A stretch of DNA of 14,601 nt from Xanthobacteraceae bacterium. Its GTDB lineage: Bacteria; Pseudomonadota; Alphaproteobacteria; Rhizobiales; Xanthobacteraceae. Location of the stretch: contig JASHRR010000120.1 of the NCBI GenBank assembly GCA_030037185.1, positions 1 through 14,601 of the forward strand, read 5' to 3'. Position numbers and translations under genes: made by a program. This document shows positions 1 to 6,421 of this stretch, piece by piece (position 1 is the stretch's first letter; every line of letters begins with the position of its first letter). The notes below the pieces were generated by a model. It was given only the letters and a program-made list of their open reading frames with translations. It searched no databases and had not been told where the DNA came from.

Positions 1-417
1 CAATTTCCGGTCGGCACCTACAAGAAGGCGCATGCGCACGGGCCCGGCGCCCATGTCATCGTGCTGAGCGGCGAGGGCTATTCCCTGATGTGGCCGGAAG
101 GCGACCCGCCGCGCCGCTACGATTGGCAGGTCGGAACGATGATCGTGCCGCCTAACGCGTGGTTCCACCAGCATTTCAATGGTGGCCCGACGCCGGCGCG
201 CTATCTCGCGTTCAAGCACGCGACGCCGCGCAATGCGCAGGGCGTACCGATGTCGTGGATCAGCCGGCGCCTCGGCGGAATGCAGGTCGATTACGCGGAC
301 GAGGACCCCGAGATTCGCCTTATGTTCGCCGAGGCGGTGTCCAAGCATGGCCTGAAGCCGCGCATGGACGACATCTACGCGGCGGAGGTCGCGACCTTGC
401 CGCCCAAGGCGGCGTGA
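1..417 (+). CDS. Cupin-domain protein, 5'-truncated by window edge
   Basis: The reading frame is open from base 1 to a TGA at 415-417 and gives 138 residues; the true start lies outside the window. Seen: cupin motif 1 (HAHGPGAH, residues 11-18 of the visible part) followed by a Gly-rich turn (LSGEG), and cupin motif 2 (VPPNAWFHQHFN, residues 49-60) ending in the H-x3-N pattern. This is a small beta-barrel metal-binding fold. The usual motif 1 glutamate is missing: Ala and Gly stand at and next to its position, and a third His (residue 18) is nearby. The HQHFN signature is shared with the two cupins at 1718-2272 and 2429-3043, so they are probably functionally linked. Family members are often dioxygenases, isomerases or ligand-binding proteins acting on small organic acids; the reaction here is unknown. 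The downstream binding-protein gene lies about 215 bp away on the same strand. Confidence 0.85.
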   Translation, partial: QFPVGTYKKAHAHGPGAHVIVLSGEGYSLMWPEGDPPRRYDWQVGTMIVPPNAWFHQHFNGGPTPARYLAFKHATPRNAQGVPMSWISRRLGGMQVDYADEDPEIRLMFAEAVSKHGLKPRMDDIYAAEVATLPPKAA

Positions 418-633
418 GTGGGGCGGCCGATCGTTTCTTGCAGCTCTAGCCCGTTTTCGCTTCGCCCAATCCCGGCTGCCGCCCTGAGCCTGCCGAGCGG
501 CCCCCCTCACCCGGAGCCGGGAGATGATTGGCTTGATCGAAACGGTGCTCTGGGTGGCTTGCGGGGCGCGGCTTTTCTTGAGCGCCGCCAGTTGATATCA
601 TCTTTGCGGTTCGGTCCTCTCTGGGCAATTGCC

Positions 634-1698
634 ATGCGTGATCGGTGTCCACAGGTCAAGCGGTTGCTCGCGCTCGCGAGCCTGCTTGCGGCTTTGCCGT
701 ACCCGGCTTTCGCGCAAATGCCGGCCTCGACCAGCGCGCAGGCAGCCTCCTATACGGGATCGGATCGGACCGAGAAGCTGATCGCGGGCGCGAGGAAAGC
801 CGGTATCGTCACGGTCTACACCTCCGCGAACCTCGAGGACATGGCGGCGCTCGCCGATGCGTTCGAGAAGAAGTACGGCGTCAAGGTTCGGGTTTGGCGT
901 GCCAGCTCCGAGCAGGTCGTCCAGCGCGGGGTAACCGAGGCACGCGGTGGTCGCTTCGATGCAGATGTGTTCGAGACGGGCGGCGCCGCAATGGAATCGC
1001 TTCATCGCGAGAAGCTGCTCCAGGAGGTGAAATCGCCGACATTCGGCGATCTCAATCCAGCCGCCCTGATGGAGCACCGCGAGTGGACGGGAACGCGGTT
1101 CAACGTGTTCGTCGCCGCCTACAATACGCGGCTTATCAGAGGGGACGAGCTGCCGAAGAGTTACGACGACCTCCTCGACCCCAAATGGAAAGGCAAGCTG
1201 GGCATCGAGGCGGACGATAGCGATTGGTTCGGCGCGCTGATGGATCAGCTCGGCGAGGAACGCGGCCTCAGGCTGTTCCGGAGCATTGCGGCGACGAACG
1301 GAATATCGGTGCGCAAAGGGCATACATTGCTGGCGAACCTCATCATCTCGGGCGAGGTGCCGTTGGCGATCACCACTTACGCCTATCGCGTCGCGCAACT
1401 CAAAAAGAGCGGTGCGCCGGTTGATTGGTTCGCCCTTCCGCCGGTGATCGCGCGTTTTGAAGGCGTCGGCGTCGCGCGGCGCGCCCCTCATCCCGAGGCC
1501 GCCGTCCTGTTTTTTGATTTTATGCTGACGGACGCGCAGGAGCTTCTGCGCGTCCGCGAATACTTTCCGGCGACGCGCGAGACCAGGCCACTCCCCAATG
1601 GGATTTCGGTCTCGTTTCTCGACCCGGTCAAAGACCTGGACGAGAGCCGCAAGTGGAGCAGGGCCTACCGGGATATCATCATCAACCAGGCGCGATGA
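634..1698 (+). CDS. Periplasmic ABC transporter substrate-binding protein (family 1, Fe3+/AfuA-like)
   Basis: 354 residues. The N-terminus has basic residues, a hydrophobic stretch (LLALASLLAALPYPAFA) and a likely signal peptidase cut after AFA near residue 27, which is why ATG 634 is preferred over the longer open frame back to 418. The mature part shows the layout of family 1 solute-binding proteins: VTVYTSANLEDMAALADAFE (about 52-71), FDADVFETGG, AYNTRLI, and the typical hinge segment SYDDLLDPKWKGKLGIE. Such proteins bind a ligand in the periplasm and deliver it to a membrane permease/ATPase pair. Related proteins are often annotated as iron(III) transporters but also carry organic ligands; I see no clear iron-binding Tyr-Tyr pair (ITTYAYR is the nearest). 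No permease or ATPase gene is in the window. Only about 20 bp separate its stop from the next cupin gene, so the two are probably co-transcribed. No strong Shine-Dalgarno sequence is visible before 634. Confidence 0.88.
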   Translation: MRDRCPQVKRLLALASLLAALPYPAFAQMPASTSAQAASYTGSDRTEKLIAGARKAGIVTVYTSANLEDMAALADAFEKKYGVKVRVWRASSEQVVQRGVTEARGGRFDADVFETGGAAMESLHREKLLQEVKSPTFGDLNPAALMEHREWTGTRFNVFVAAYNTRLIRGDELPKSYDDLLDPKWKGKLGIEADDSDWFGALMDQLGEERGLRLFRSIAATNGISVRKGHTLLANLIISGEVPLAITTYAYRVAQLKKSGAPVDWFALPPVIARFEGVGVARRAPHPEAAVLFFDFMLTDAQELLRVREYFPATRETRPLPNGISVSFLDPVKDLDESRKWSRAYRDIIINQAR

Positions 1699-1717
1699 CG
1701 CCTTTGGCGAGGGGAGC

Positions 1718-2272
1718 ATGGGCAACCAACAGCATGATCCGGACAAGGAGCGCCTGTTCGTCCGCGCCCTGACGGGCGCCTATGGTCTCAGGCAGGAGCT
1801 CGATCGCCTGCGGAGCCTACCGCGGGTCATCAAGGGAAAGGATCTCAAGCTCGACGGCGGCCCGCAGCATTTCAGCCGCCACTATGTCGAGCCGGAGGAC
1901 GGGCGCACCCAGACGCTCCACATTCATCTGGAGGAATATGCGCCAGGCGGCAAGACCCAGAAGCACGGACACGTCAACGAGGCGGCGTTCTACATTCTTG
2001 ACGGGGCGGGTTACGAAATCCACGACGGCATCCGCTACGATTGGAAGGCCGGAGACATCGCCATCGTCCATAACAATTGCGTGCACCAGCATTTCAATGC
2101 CAGCGAACGGGAGCCCGCCCGGGCTTTGGTGATTAAGACCAAGCCGATGTACCTGTTCATGAACATGCTCTTCCAGCACACGGTCGAGAAGCGGCCGAAG
2201 ACGCCCTCGCCGACCCAGGGCAATTTCGTGCCGCGGGATGAGGAAGAGGACTATAATCACTCGGCCGATTAG
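1718..2272 (+). CDS. Cupin-domain protein
   Basis: 184 residues. ATG 1718 is chosen because GAGGGGAG lies just upstream at 1709-1716 and the frame before it runs through the end of the binding-protein gene. An N-terminal part of about 60 residues (charged helix, then VIKGKDLKLD) leads into one cupin barrel: motif 1 HGHVNEAAFYILDG (residues 83-96; His83, His85, Glu88 as likely metal ligands) and motif 2 GDIAIVHNNCVHQHFN (112-127; His123, Asn127). The Glu sits one position earlier than in the textbook HxH-x3-E pattern, and the Pro usual in motif 2 is His118. The C-terminus is acidic and probably disordered. It starts 19 bp after the binding-protein stop, so it likely shares its transcript. Probable Fe(II) or other divalent metal protein; the substrate is unknown. 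A ring-cleavage dioxygenase or an isomerase is possible but not shown. Confidence 0.88.
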   Translation: MGNQQHDPDKERLFVRALTGAYGLRQELDRLRSLPRVIKGKDLKLDGGPQHFSRHYVEPEDGRTQTLHIHLEEYAPGGKTQKHGHVNEAAFYILDGAGYEIHDGIRYDWKAGDIAIVHNNCVHQHFNASEREPARALVIKTKPMYLFMNMLFQHTVEKRPKTPSPTQGNFVPRDEEEDYNHSAD

Positions 2273-2428
2273 AGCGTGTTGTGATGGCTCTCTGTGTTTC
2301 GCTTCCGAGGCTGCATTGTCTCAGCAGTGCCACCGCCCGCGACAGCGGACCAACATGACAGCGAACCGTCAGGTTCGCCCGAGCAGGCCGGACCAGGGCG
2401 TAGCCGCAATCGTAGGGAAAGCTGAACG

Positions 2429-3043
2429 ATGGCTTGGGACGAGGCAAAGGTCTGGATGAGCGGCGCGCTCAACCAGAGACTGTACGAAGGATTGCTGGAG
2501 CATGCCGCAGCGCAGCCTGAGCGCATGGCGGGCCGCAAAAAGATCCTTCACCCACAAGACATGCCCTGGGAAATGTCGCGGCAGGGCCTGCTGAAGCATC
2601 TCCTGAACGAGCAGATGAATACCCGCATGGAGACGGTGGATGCCTACATGCAGGTCATTCCACCTGGGAGCCGGTCCGGCAAGCACCGCCACCTTGCCGA
2701 GGAATGCCTCTATGTGCTTGAGGGGTGCGGCTACGACCTGCACCAGGACTGCGATGTCGAGATCACTGACTCCTATCAGTGGAAGCCGCAGCCCGAAATC
2801 AAGCGTTTCGAGTGGGAAGCGGGCGACGTCATCTACGTTCCGCCGTGCACGATTCACCAGCACTTCAACGGCGATCGGCGGCGGCCTGCACGGCTCGTGT
2901 CGTGCATCAACCGCATCTACAAGAACAGCGGCCTGAACGACCTCGTGCAGATCGAGGACGCGCCGGAATACGATCCGACCGTCGCGCTGACGGCGGAGCT
3001 GGTGAAGCAATACCTCGCCGTTGCGGCCGGTCAGCCGGCCTGA
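2429..3043 (+). CDS. Cupin-domain protein
   Basis: 204 residues, ATG 2429 preceded by AGGGAAAG at 2414-2421. The N-terminal region includes the segment KKILHPQDMPWEMSRQG (about 37-53), comparable in place with VIKGKDLKLD of the cupin at 1718-2272, so the two proteins share an architecture. Motif 1 is HRHLAEECLYVLEG (His86, His88, Glu92, textbook spacing) and motif 2 is GDVIYVPPCTIHQHFN (132-147; His143, Asn147). A stretch of about 25 residues (DLHQDCDVEITD onward, 103-127) between the motifs is longer than in the other two cupins. The metal site looks complete, so an enzyme is plausible. It lies 156 bp after the preceding cupin on the same strand and is the last gene of the cupin run; beyond it the flavoprotein unit runs the other way. 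Confidence 0.88.
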   Translation: MAWDEAKVWMSGALNQRLYEGLLEHAAAQPERMAGRKKILHPQDMPWEMSRQGLLKHLLNEQMNTRMETVDAYMQVIPPGSRSGKHRHLAEECLYVLEGCGYDLHQDCDVEITDSYQWKPQPEIKRFEWEAGDVIYVPPCTIHQHFNGDRRRPARLVSCINRIYKNSGLNDLVQIEDAPEYDPTVALTAELVKQYLAVAAGQPA

Positions 3044-3105
3044 CGGCAAACGCCTTTGCGCACCGAGAAGCGGCGCGCTGCAACGCCGCGGTAGCGGCGG
3101 GCCTG

Positions 3106-3126
3106 TGGTTGCCCGGTTCGCAACCA
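3106..3126. other. Hairpin in the gap between convergent genes
   Basis: A perfect 7-bp inverted repeat (TGGTTGC / GCAACCA, loop 3113-3119) lies in the 126-bp gap between the cupin stop and the iron-sulfur gene stop. A second small one (CGCCGC / GCGGCG) sits at 3084-3099. There is no T-run on either side, so this is only a possible transcription barrier for the converging units. Confidence 0.3.
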
Positions 3127-3169
3127 GGAGGGTCGCCCCCCTATCTTTGCGACTTTTGCGGGGCTTGAT

Positions 3170-3526
3170 TTATGGCCGGCGCGATGGCGGCGGTGCGCTC
3201 ACCCGCTCGGCGGGCGGCGCAATTTCTGTCACCACGTCGCGCACCACCGCCTTGTTCGACAATGGCCCTACCGTCATCTCGCGCGGCGCAAGCCGCGCCG
3301 TGCAGGCGTAGGCGGCAATGCCATCGATCTCCATCATGCATTCCTTGCAGGCATTGGCGTTGATGCACGAGAACCGCATCGCCAATGTCGGGTCATGGTT
3401 CGCCCGGATAAAGCGCAGGCCGTCGAGAACCGACTGCCCAGGCTCAAATGGCACGTCATAGGTCTCGAATCTCCCGGCCTGGTGCTCAAGCCCGCGCCAG
3501 ACCCGCAAGCGTGCGATTGTCCTCAT
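3170..3526 (-). CDS. Small [2Fe-2S] protein, SdhB/FrdB N-terminal-domain type
   Basis: 118 residues. ATG at 3526-3524 overlaps the TGA of the upstream flavoprotein gene (ATGA), which fixes the start and indicates translational coupling. Seen: a ferredoxin-like N-terminus (RLRVWRG... FEPGQSVLDGLRFI, typical of the succinate dehydrogenase/fumarate reductase iron-sulfur subunit) and a cluster loop FSCINANACKECMM followed by YACTARL. The Cys residues are 54, 60, 63 and 75. In SdhB/FrdB the spacing is C-x4-C-x2-C-x11-C; here the first gap is x5. The protein ends soon after this domain: the C-terminal ferredoxin domain carrying the [4Fe-4S] and [3Fe-4S] clusters in full-length SdhB (about 230-260 residues) is absent, with a Pro-rich tail instead. 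It probably passes electrons to or from the flavoprotein; its redox partner is unknown. Confidence 0.82.
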   Translation of the reverse strand: MRTIARLRVWRGLEHQAGRFETYDVPFEPGQSVLDGLRFIRANHDPTLAMRFSCINANACKECMMEIDGIAAYACTARLAPREMTVGPLSNKAVVRDVVTEIAPPAERVSAPPPSRRP

Positions 3527-5220
3527 TGCGCTGCCACCATTTTTTGCGCCGGCGGCACCGACGCCAAGTCGATTTCGCCCTCGCGCAGGCGCGCCACCTG
3601 GTTGACGCGCCACTCCGGCGCCATGCCGGGAAAATCTTCGCGCTGGTGGGCGCCGCGGCTTTCGCTGCGCCGCAATGCCGAAAGCGCCACCACGCGGGCA
3701 ACGAGCAGCATGTTGCGCAGGTCGAACCAGTCGATGCGGCGCATGTCGAAACGCCCCCCATCGCCAAACGGCCGCTCTCCGAGTTCCCCGGCCATGTCGT
3801 CGATCCGCGCGATGGCGCGTTCGAGCCGTTGCCGCGTGCGCAACGGCCCGACGTCGTCCGCCATGATCGATTGCAGGCGCTCGATCATCTGCGCTGAATT
3901 GGGGCCCTTCGTCGCGTTGTCGGCGGTAACGAGATCGAGCGCCGCCGCGACGACCTGCGGCCGGAACGGCTGCCGCGTCATCTTTCTGGCACACTCGGCA
4001 GCGGTGCGCCCGGCACGGCGGCCGAACACCAGCGCCTCCGTTACGGCATTGCCGGACAGCCGGTTGGCGCCGTTGGCGCCGCCGGCAGCCTCGCCGGCGA
4101 CCAGGAGCCCGGGGATTTCGGTTTCCATACGCACATCAGCCGTAATGCCGCCCATGTGATAGTGCGCGATCGGCGCGACTTCCACCGGCATCTTCGCAAG
4201 GTCGATGGCATTCGCCGCCAGGCGGTCGACCACCGGGCCGAACGCCGCACGCAATGCGGCCGGCGGGCAGTGCTCGAAGCTTAGAAACACGCCGCCGTGA
4301 GGCGAGCCGCGGCCCGCCTCCACTTCCTTGATGATGGCGTAGGTCGCAAGATCGCGGGTCAGCACATAAGCGCCGTCCTCGCTCGATCCGTAGCGCGACG
4401 TGAACTCCTGACCGAGACCGTTGAGCAGCCGGCCGCCAAGCTTGTAGCGGAACGGGTCCCACATGATCGGGTCCATGCCGATGAGGCGCGGCGCCAGATG
4501 GCCGATCGGAAAGAACTGCACGAATTCCATGTCAAGGAGCGGCGCTCCAGCACGCAGTGCCAGCGCATAGCCGTCGCCGCCCATATTGGCCGACGCGCTG
4601 TTGCGCCGATAGAGCCGCGTCAGCCCGCCGGTGGCGACGATCGTAGCCTTGGCCGCAACGCTGACAGGCGCGCCGGAGGTCAGATGCAGAGCGGCCGCTC
4701 CGACCACGCCGCCGTCATGGCGGGCGAGCTCGGTAATGAGCAGATCGCCGGCCTTGCGGATGCCGGAGGTCTTGTTGACGACCGCACGCAGGGTCTTCGA
4801 CACCGCTGGTCCGGTGTTGAGAAAATCCACATAAACGCAGCGCGGCCGGTCATGGCCAGGCGCCTGGGTGGCGACGATACGGTCGTCCTCGCGGGCCCAG
4901 CCGACGCCCCAGGCGTCCATCTGGCGAATGCAGTCAGGCCCTTCCTCGCACAGGAGCCGCGACAGGCTCTCGTCGCACAACTCGCGGCCGGCCTGCAGCG
5001 TATCGTGCAAATGGCAGGTCCAATGGTCCGGCGTGAATGAACCAAGCGCGACCGCCACCGTCATCTGCGCCATCACGGTGGCACCGCCGCGGCCAATCAG
5101 GCTGCGCTCCACCAGGAACACGCTCGCACCCGATTGCGCGGCCTCGATCGCCGCAGACATGCCGGCCGCGCCCGATCCGATGACGAGCACGTCGGTTTCG
5201 ACATGCATGGTCTCGGTCAT
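3523..5220 (-). CDS. FAD-dependent oxidoreductase, fumarate reductase/succinate dehydrogenase flavoprotein family
   Basis: 565 residues. Seen: N-terminal FAD-binding motif GSGAAGMSAAIEAA (15-28), C-terminal FAD motif GLLVAGEAAGGANGANRLSG (371-390), capping-domain region, and SRGAHQRED (521-529), which matches the SRGAHYRED block near the SdhA C-terminus. Against E. coli SdhA, the active-site Arg in GRDVVAR corresponds to Arg289, the His in CHYMMGG to His353 and the Arg in GANRLGG to Arg387. The His of QFHPTG is replaced by Phe237 (QFFPIG), and the following Thr-Glu-Gly block is not recognisable. The His that binds FAD covalently in SdhA has no counterpart (RGGATVMAQ), so FAD should be non-covalent. 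The substrate is therefore probably not plain succinate or fumarate. First gene of a two-gene unit with the [2Fe-2S] protein; no membrane anchor gene is present. ATG 5220 has only AGGG directly before it; ATG 5208 is an alternative. Confidence 0.88.
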   Translation of the reverse strand: MTETMHVETDVLVIGSGAAGMSAAIEAAQSGASVFLVERSLIGRGGATVMAQMTVAVALGSFTPDHWTCHLHDTLQAGRELCDESLSRLLCEEGPDCIRQMDAWGVGWAREDDRIVATQAPGHDRPRCVYVDFLNTGPAVSKTLRAVVNKTSGIRKAGDLLITELARHDGGVVGAAALHLTSGAPVSVAAKATIVATGGLTRLYRRNSASANMGGDGYALALRAGAPLLDMEFVQFFPIGHLAPRLIGMDPIMWDPFRYKLGGRLLNGLGQEFTSRYGSSEDGAYVLTRDLATYAIIKEVEAGRGSPHGGVFLSFEHCPPAALRAAFGPVVDRLAANAIDLAKMPVEVAPIAHYHMGGITADVRMETEIPGLLVAGEAAGGANGANRLSGNAVTEALVFGRRAGRTAAECARKMTRQPFRPQVVAAALDLVTADNATKGPNSAQMIERLQSIMADDVGPLRTRQRLERAIARIDDMAGELGERPFGDGGRFDMRRIDWFDLRNMLLVARVVALSALRRSESRGAHQREDFPGMAPEWRVNQVARLREGEIDLASVPPAQKMVAAQ

Positions 5221-5249
5221 CCCTGTTGTGAGGTCGCTGAGAATTTCAT
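5217..5249 (-). other. Possible 10-codon leader ORF overlapping the flavoprotein start
   Basis: On the minus strand ATG at 5249-5247 opens a frame MKFSATSQQG ending in TGA at 5219-5217, which overlaps the flavoprotein ATG (5220-5218) as ATGA. GAGGGAG (5256-5250) directly precedes the leader ATG, closer than ideal spacing. The flavoprotein start lacks a well-spaced Shine-Dalgarno of its own, so coupling is conceivable; chance is equally possible. Confidence 0.2.
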
Positions 5250-5977
5250 CTCCCTCGTGCTCTCATTTTTGTGATCCGGCACCGGTCGGAATGCCAAAAC
5301 CGCAGCTTGAACCAATCGTAACGGCACCGTGACAGTGGTTCGCCCACGCAATGATAGCGGCACTGTCGCGCCTTGTCTGCGGTGCGGGTCGCCGAACGCC
5401 TGCAGCCCGGACGGCTGATCCGCCGGGATTTTCCAAGCGCTTTGAATGGCCTGACGGTGTCGTTACCGGCTTGTCGGGACGGCCGCGCAGCCCCTCCCCA
5501 TCCGCCCCGCGATGCGGCGAGGCCGCGCGGAGCAGAACGGTCCAGGTGCGCGATGAGCGCGGCCACACGCGCAGCGACACCGCACGCGCCGCAACCTGAA
5601 AATCAGCAGTGCTCAATTGCCAGCGCGCCGGCAAGTCCGGTCGCCTCGCCGCAATGGCCTCTCCGGGCTGCGCTGACGTGGTCATTCGCCTCATGCATGG
5701 CATGCTGGAAATTCGCGCATACATCCGCCTCCACCGCAGGAGAGTTACATGGCGGAGATGATTAAAGGCCCTTAATAATCCTCCGTTACTGACCGCGCGG
5801 CGCGAGAAAATCTCTGAAAGCTCCGAAAAACCGCAAAAGTCCGACGAAGCTCAGTATTAAGTCCCCATAAACATCAAATATTTTCAGCATGATTCATTGA
5901 CAATTTCAAATCTTGTGTGCCGCAGGGCGCGACTTAGTTATCGGGCAGGGTAACAATTCAAAATATGAGGTCTGACT
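5250..5977. other. Gene-free stretch with AT-rich right part
   Basis: About 730 bp between the divergent flavoprotein gene and the small exported protein gene. Open frames on both strands here (for example minus 5263-5724 and plus 5373-5765) translate to Arg/Pro/Ala-rich sequence with no domain or motif I recognise and are not called. From about 5760 to 5975 the base composition turns AT-rich compared with the surroundings, which suits a promoter or regulatory region for the gene at 5978. A TTGACA hexamer lies at 5897-5902, but I find no matching -10 box 16-18 bp downstream. A tiny frame MAEMIKGP (5749-5775) follows a GGAGAG sequence (5739-5744). No tRNA, rRNA or known riboswitch is recognisable. 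Confidence 0.5.
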
Positions 5978-6217
5978 ATGACATCGAATCTGAAAGTGAT
6001 CCTGTCCGCAGTCGCCGTCGCCGCGTTGGCAGCCTCGCCCGCAATGGCGAATTCGCATGTGCGCGCGAACCATTTTGTGCCGGCTGACGCGCGTGCTTCC
6101 GCGGCGTCGCCGTATGTTGCGCACCAGGTCGTGACGCCGTATGGGGCAACCCTGCCGGAGCAGGCACATGAGATGCCGGGTCAAGCACCTGACTTCCAGC
6201 TGGGCGGCGAGAAGTAA
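5978..6217 (+). CDS. Small exported protein of unknown function
   Basis: 79 residues. ATG 5978 has GAGG at 5967-5970 with 7-nt spacing. A clear signal peptide is seen (MTSNLKVILSAVAVAALAA, cut probably after AMA at residue 24), leaving a mature peptide of about 55 residues rich in Ala, Pro and His, with no Cys and no membrane segment. I do not recognise a domain. Small secreted proteins of this build are common as hypothetical proteins in Bradyrhizobium-like genomes, from general knowledge. It stands alone: a long AT-rich upstream region and a strong terminator immediately downstream make it a monocistronic transcript, which suggests independent and possibly high expression. A structural, stress or envelope role is only a guess. 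Confidence 0.75.
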   Translation: MTSNLKVILSAVAVAALAASPAMANSHVRANHFVPADARASAASPYVAHQVVTPYGATLPEQAHEMPGQAPDFQLGGEK

Positions 6218-6238
6218 GTCGCGACGATTCTGCTAGGT

Positions 6239-6280
6239 TTATTCGCCGGGCGGCGCCCTCCGCCCGGTGAATAATTTTCT
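6239..6280 (+). terminator. Intrinsic (rho-independent) terminator
   Basis: A 14-bp stem (left arm 6239-6252, right arm 6261-6274, one G-U pair, GC-rich core CCGGGCG/CGCCCGG) with an 8-base loop (6253-6260) is followed by TTTTCT. It starts 21 bp after the stop of the small exported protein gene and should end that transcript, separating it from the beta-propeller gene. Confidence 0.85.
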
Positions 6281-6421
6281 GTTCGGGGTTTCGCTCGGCT
6301 TGGCCGGGCCTCCAAACGACAGCCGAAAACTGCAGTTGCGGGTCGATGACACTCATGAGATGGTCCGGACCGGGGCCCCCTGCGTGTTGCGGAGCGCGGG
6401 GCCAATTCGGGGAGGAGCGAC

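Noticed and set aside
418..633. N-terminal extension of the binding-protein frame
   Set aside because: It would place non-conserved sequence before an evident signal peptide that starts at ATG 634.
598..1746. Long minus-strand open frame opposite the binding-protein gene
   Set aside because: Antisense shadow of a clear signal-peptide-bearing binding protein; the translation is Arg-rich with no domain.
3527..3994. Upstream extension of the iron-sulfur protein frame on the minus strand
   Set aside because: It runs inside the flavoprotein gene in another frame and is Arg/Ala-rich; the ATGA overlap at 3526 is a far better start.
5263..5724. 153-codon minus-strand open frame in the gene-free interval
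   Set aside because: No domain, low-complexity Arg/Pro/Ala composition, and no convincing ribosome site; open frames of this length are expected by chance at high GC.
5897..5925. TTGACA box as a sigma-70 promoter
   Set aside because: The hexamer 17 bp downstream is CCGCAG, unlike a -10 box, so no promoter is called.
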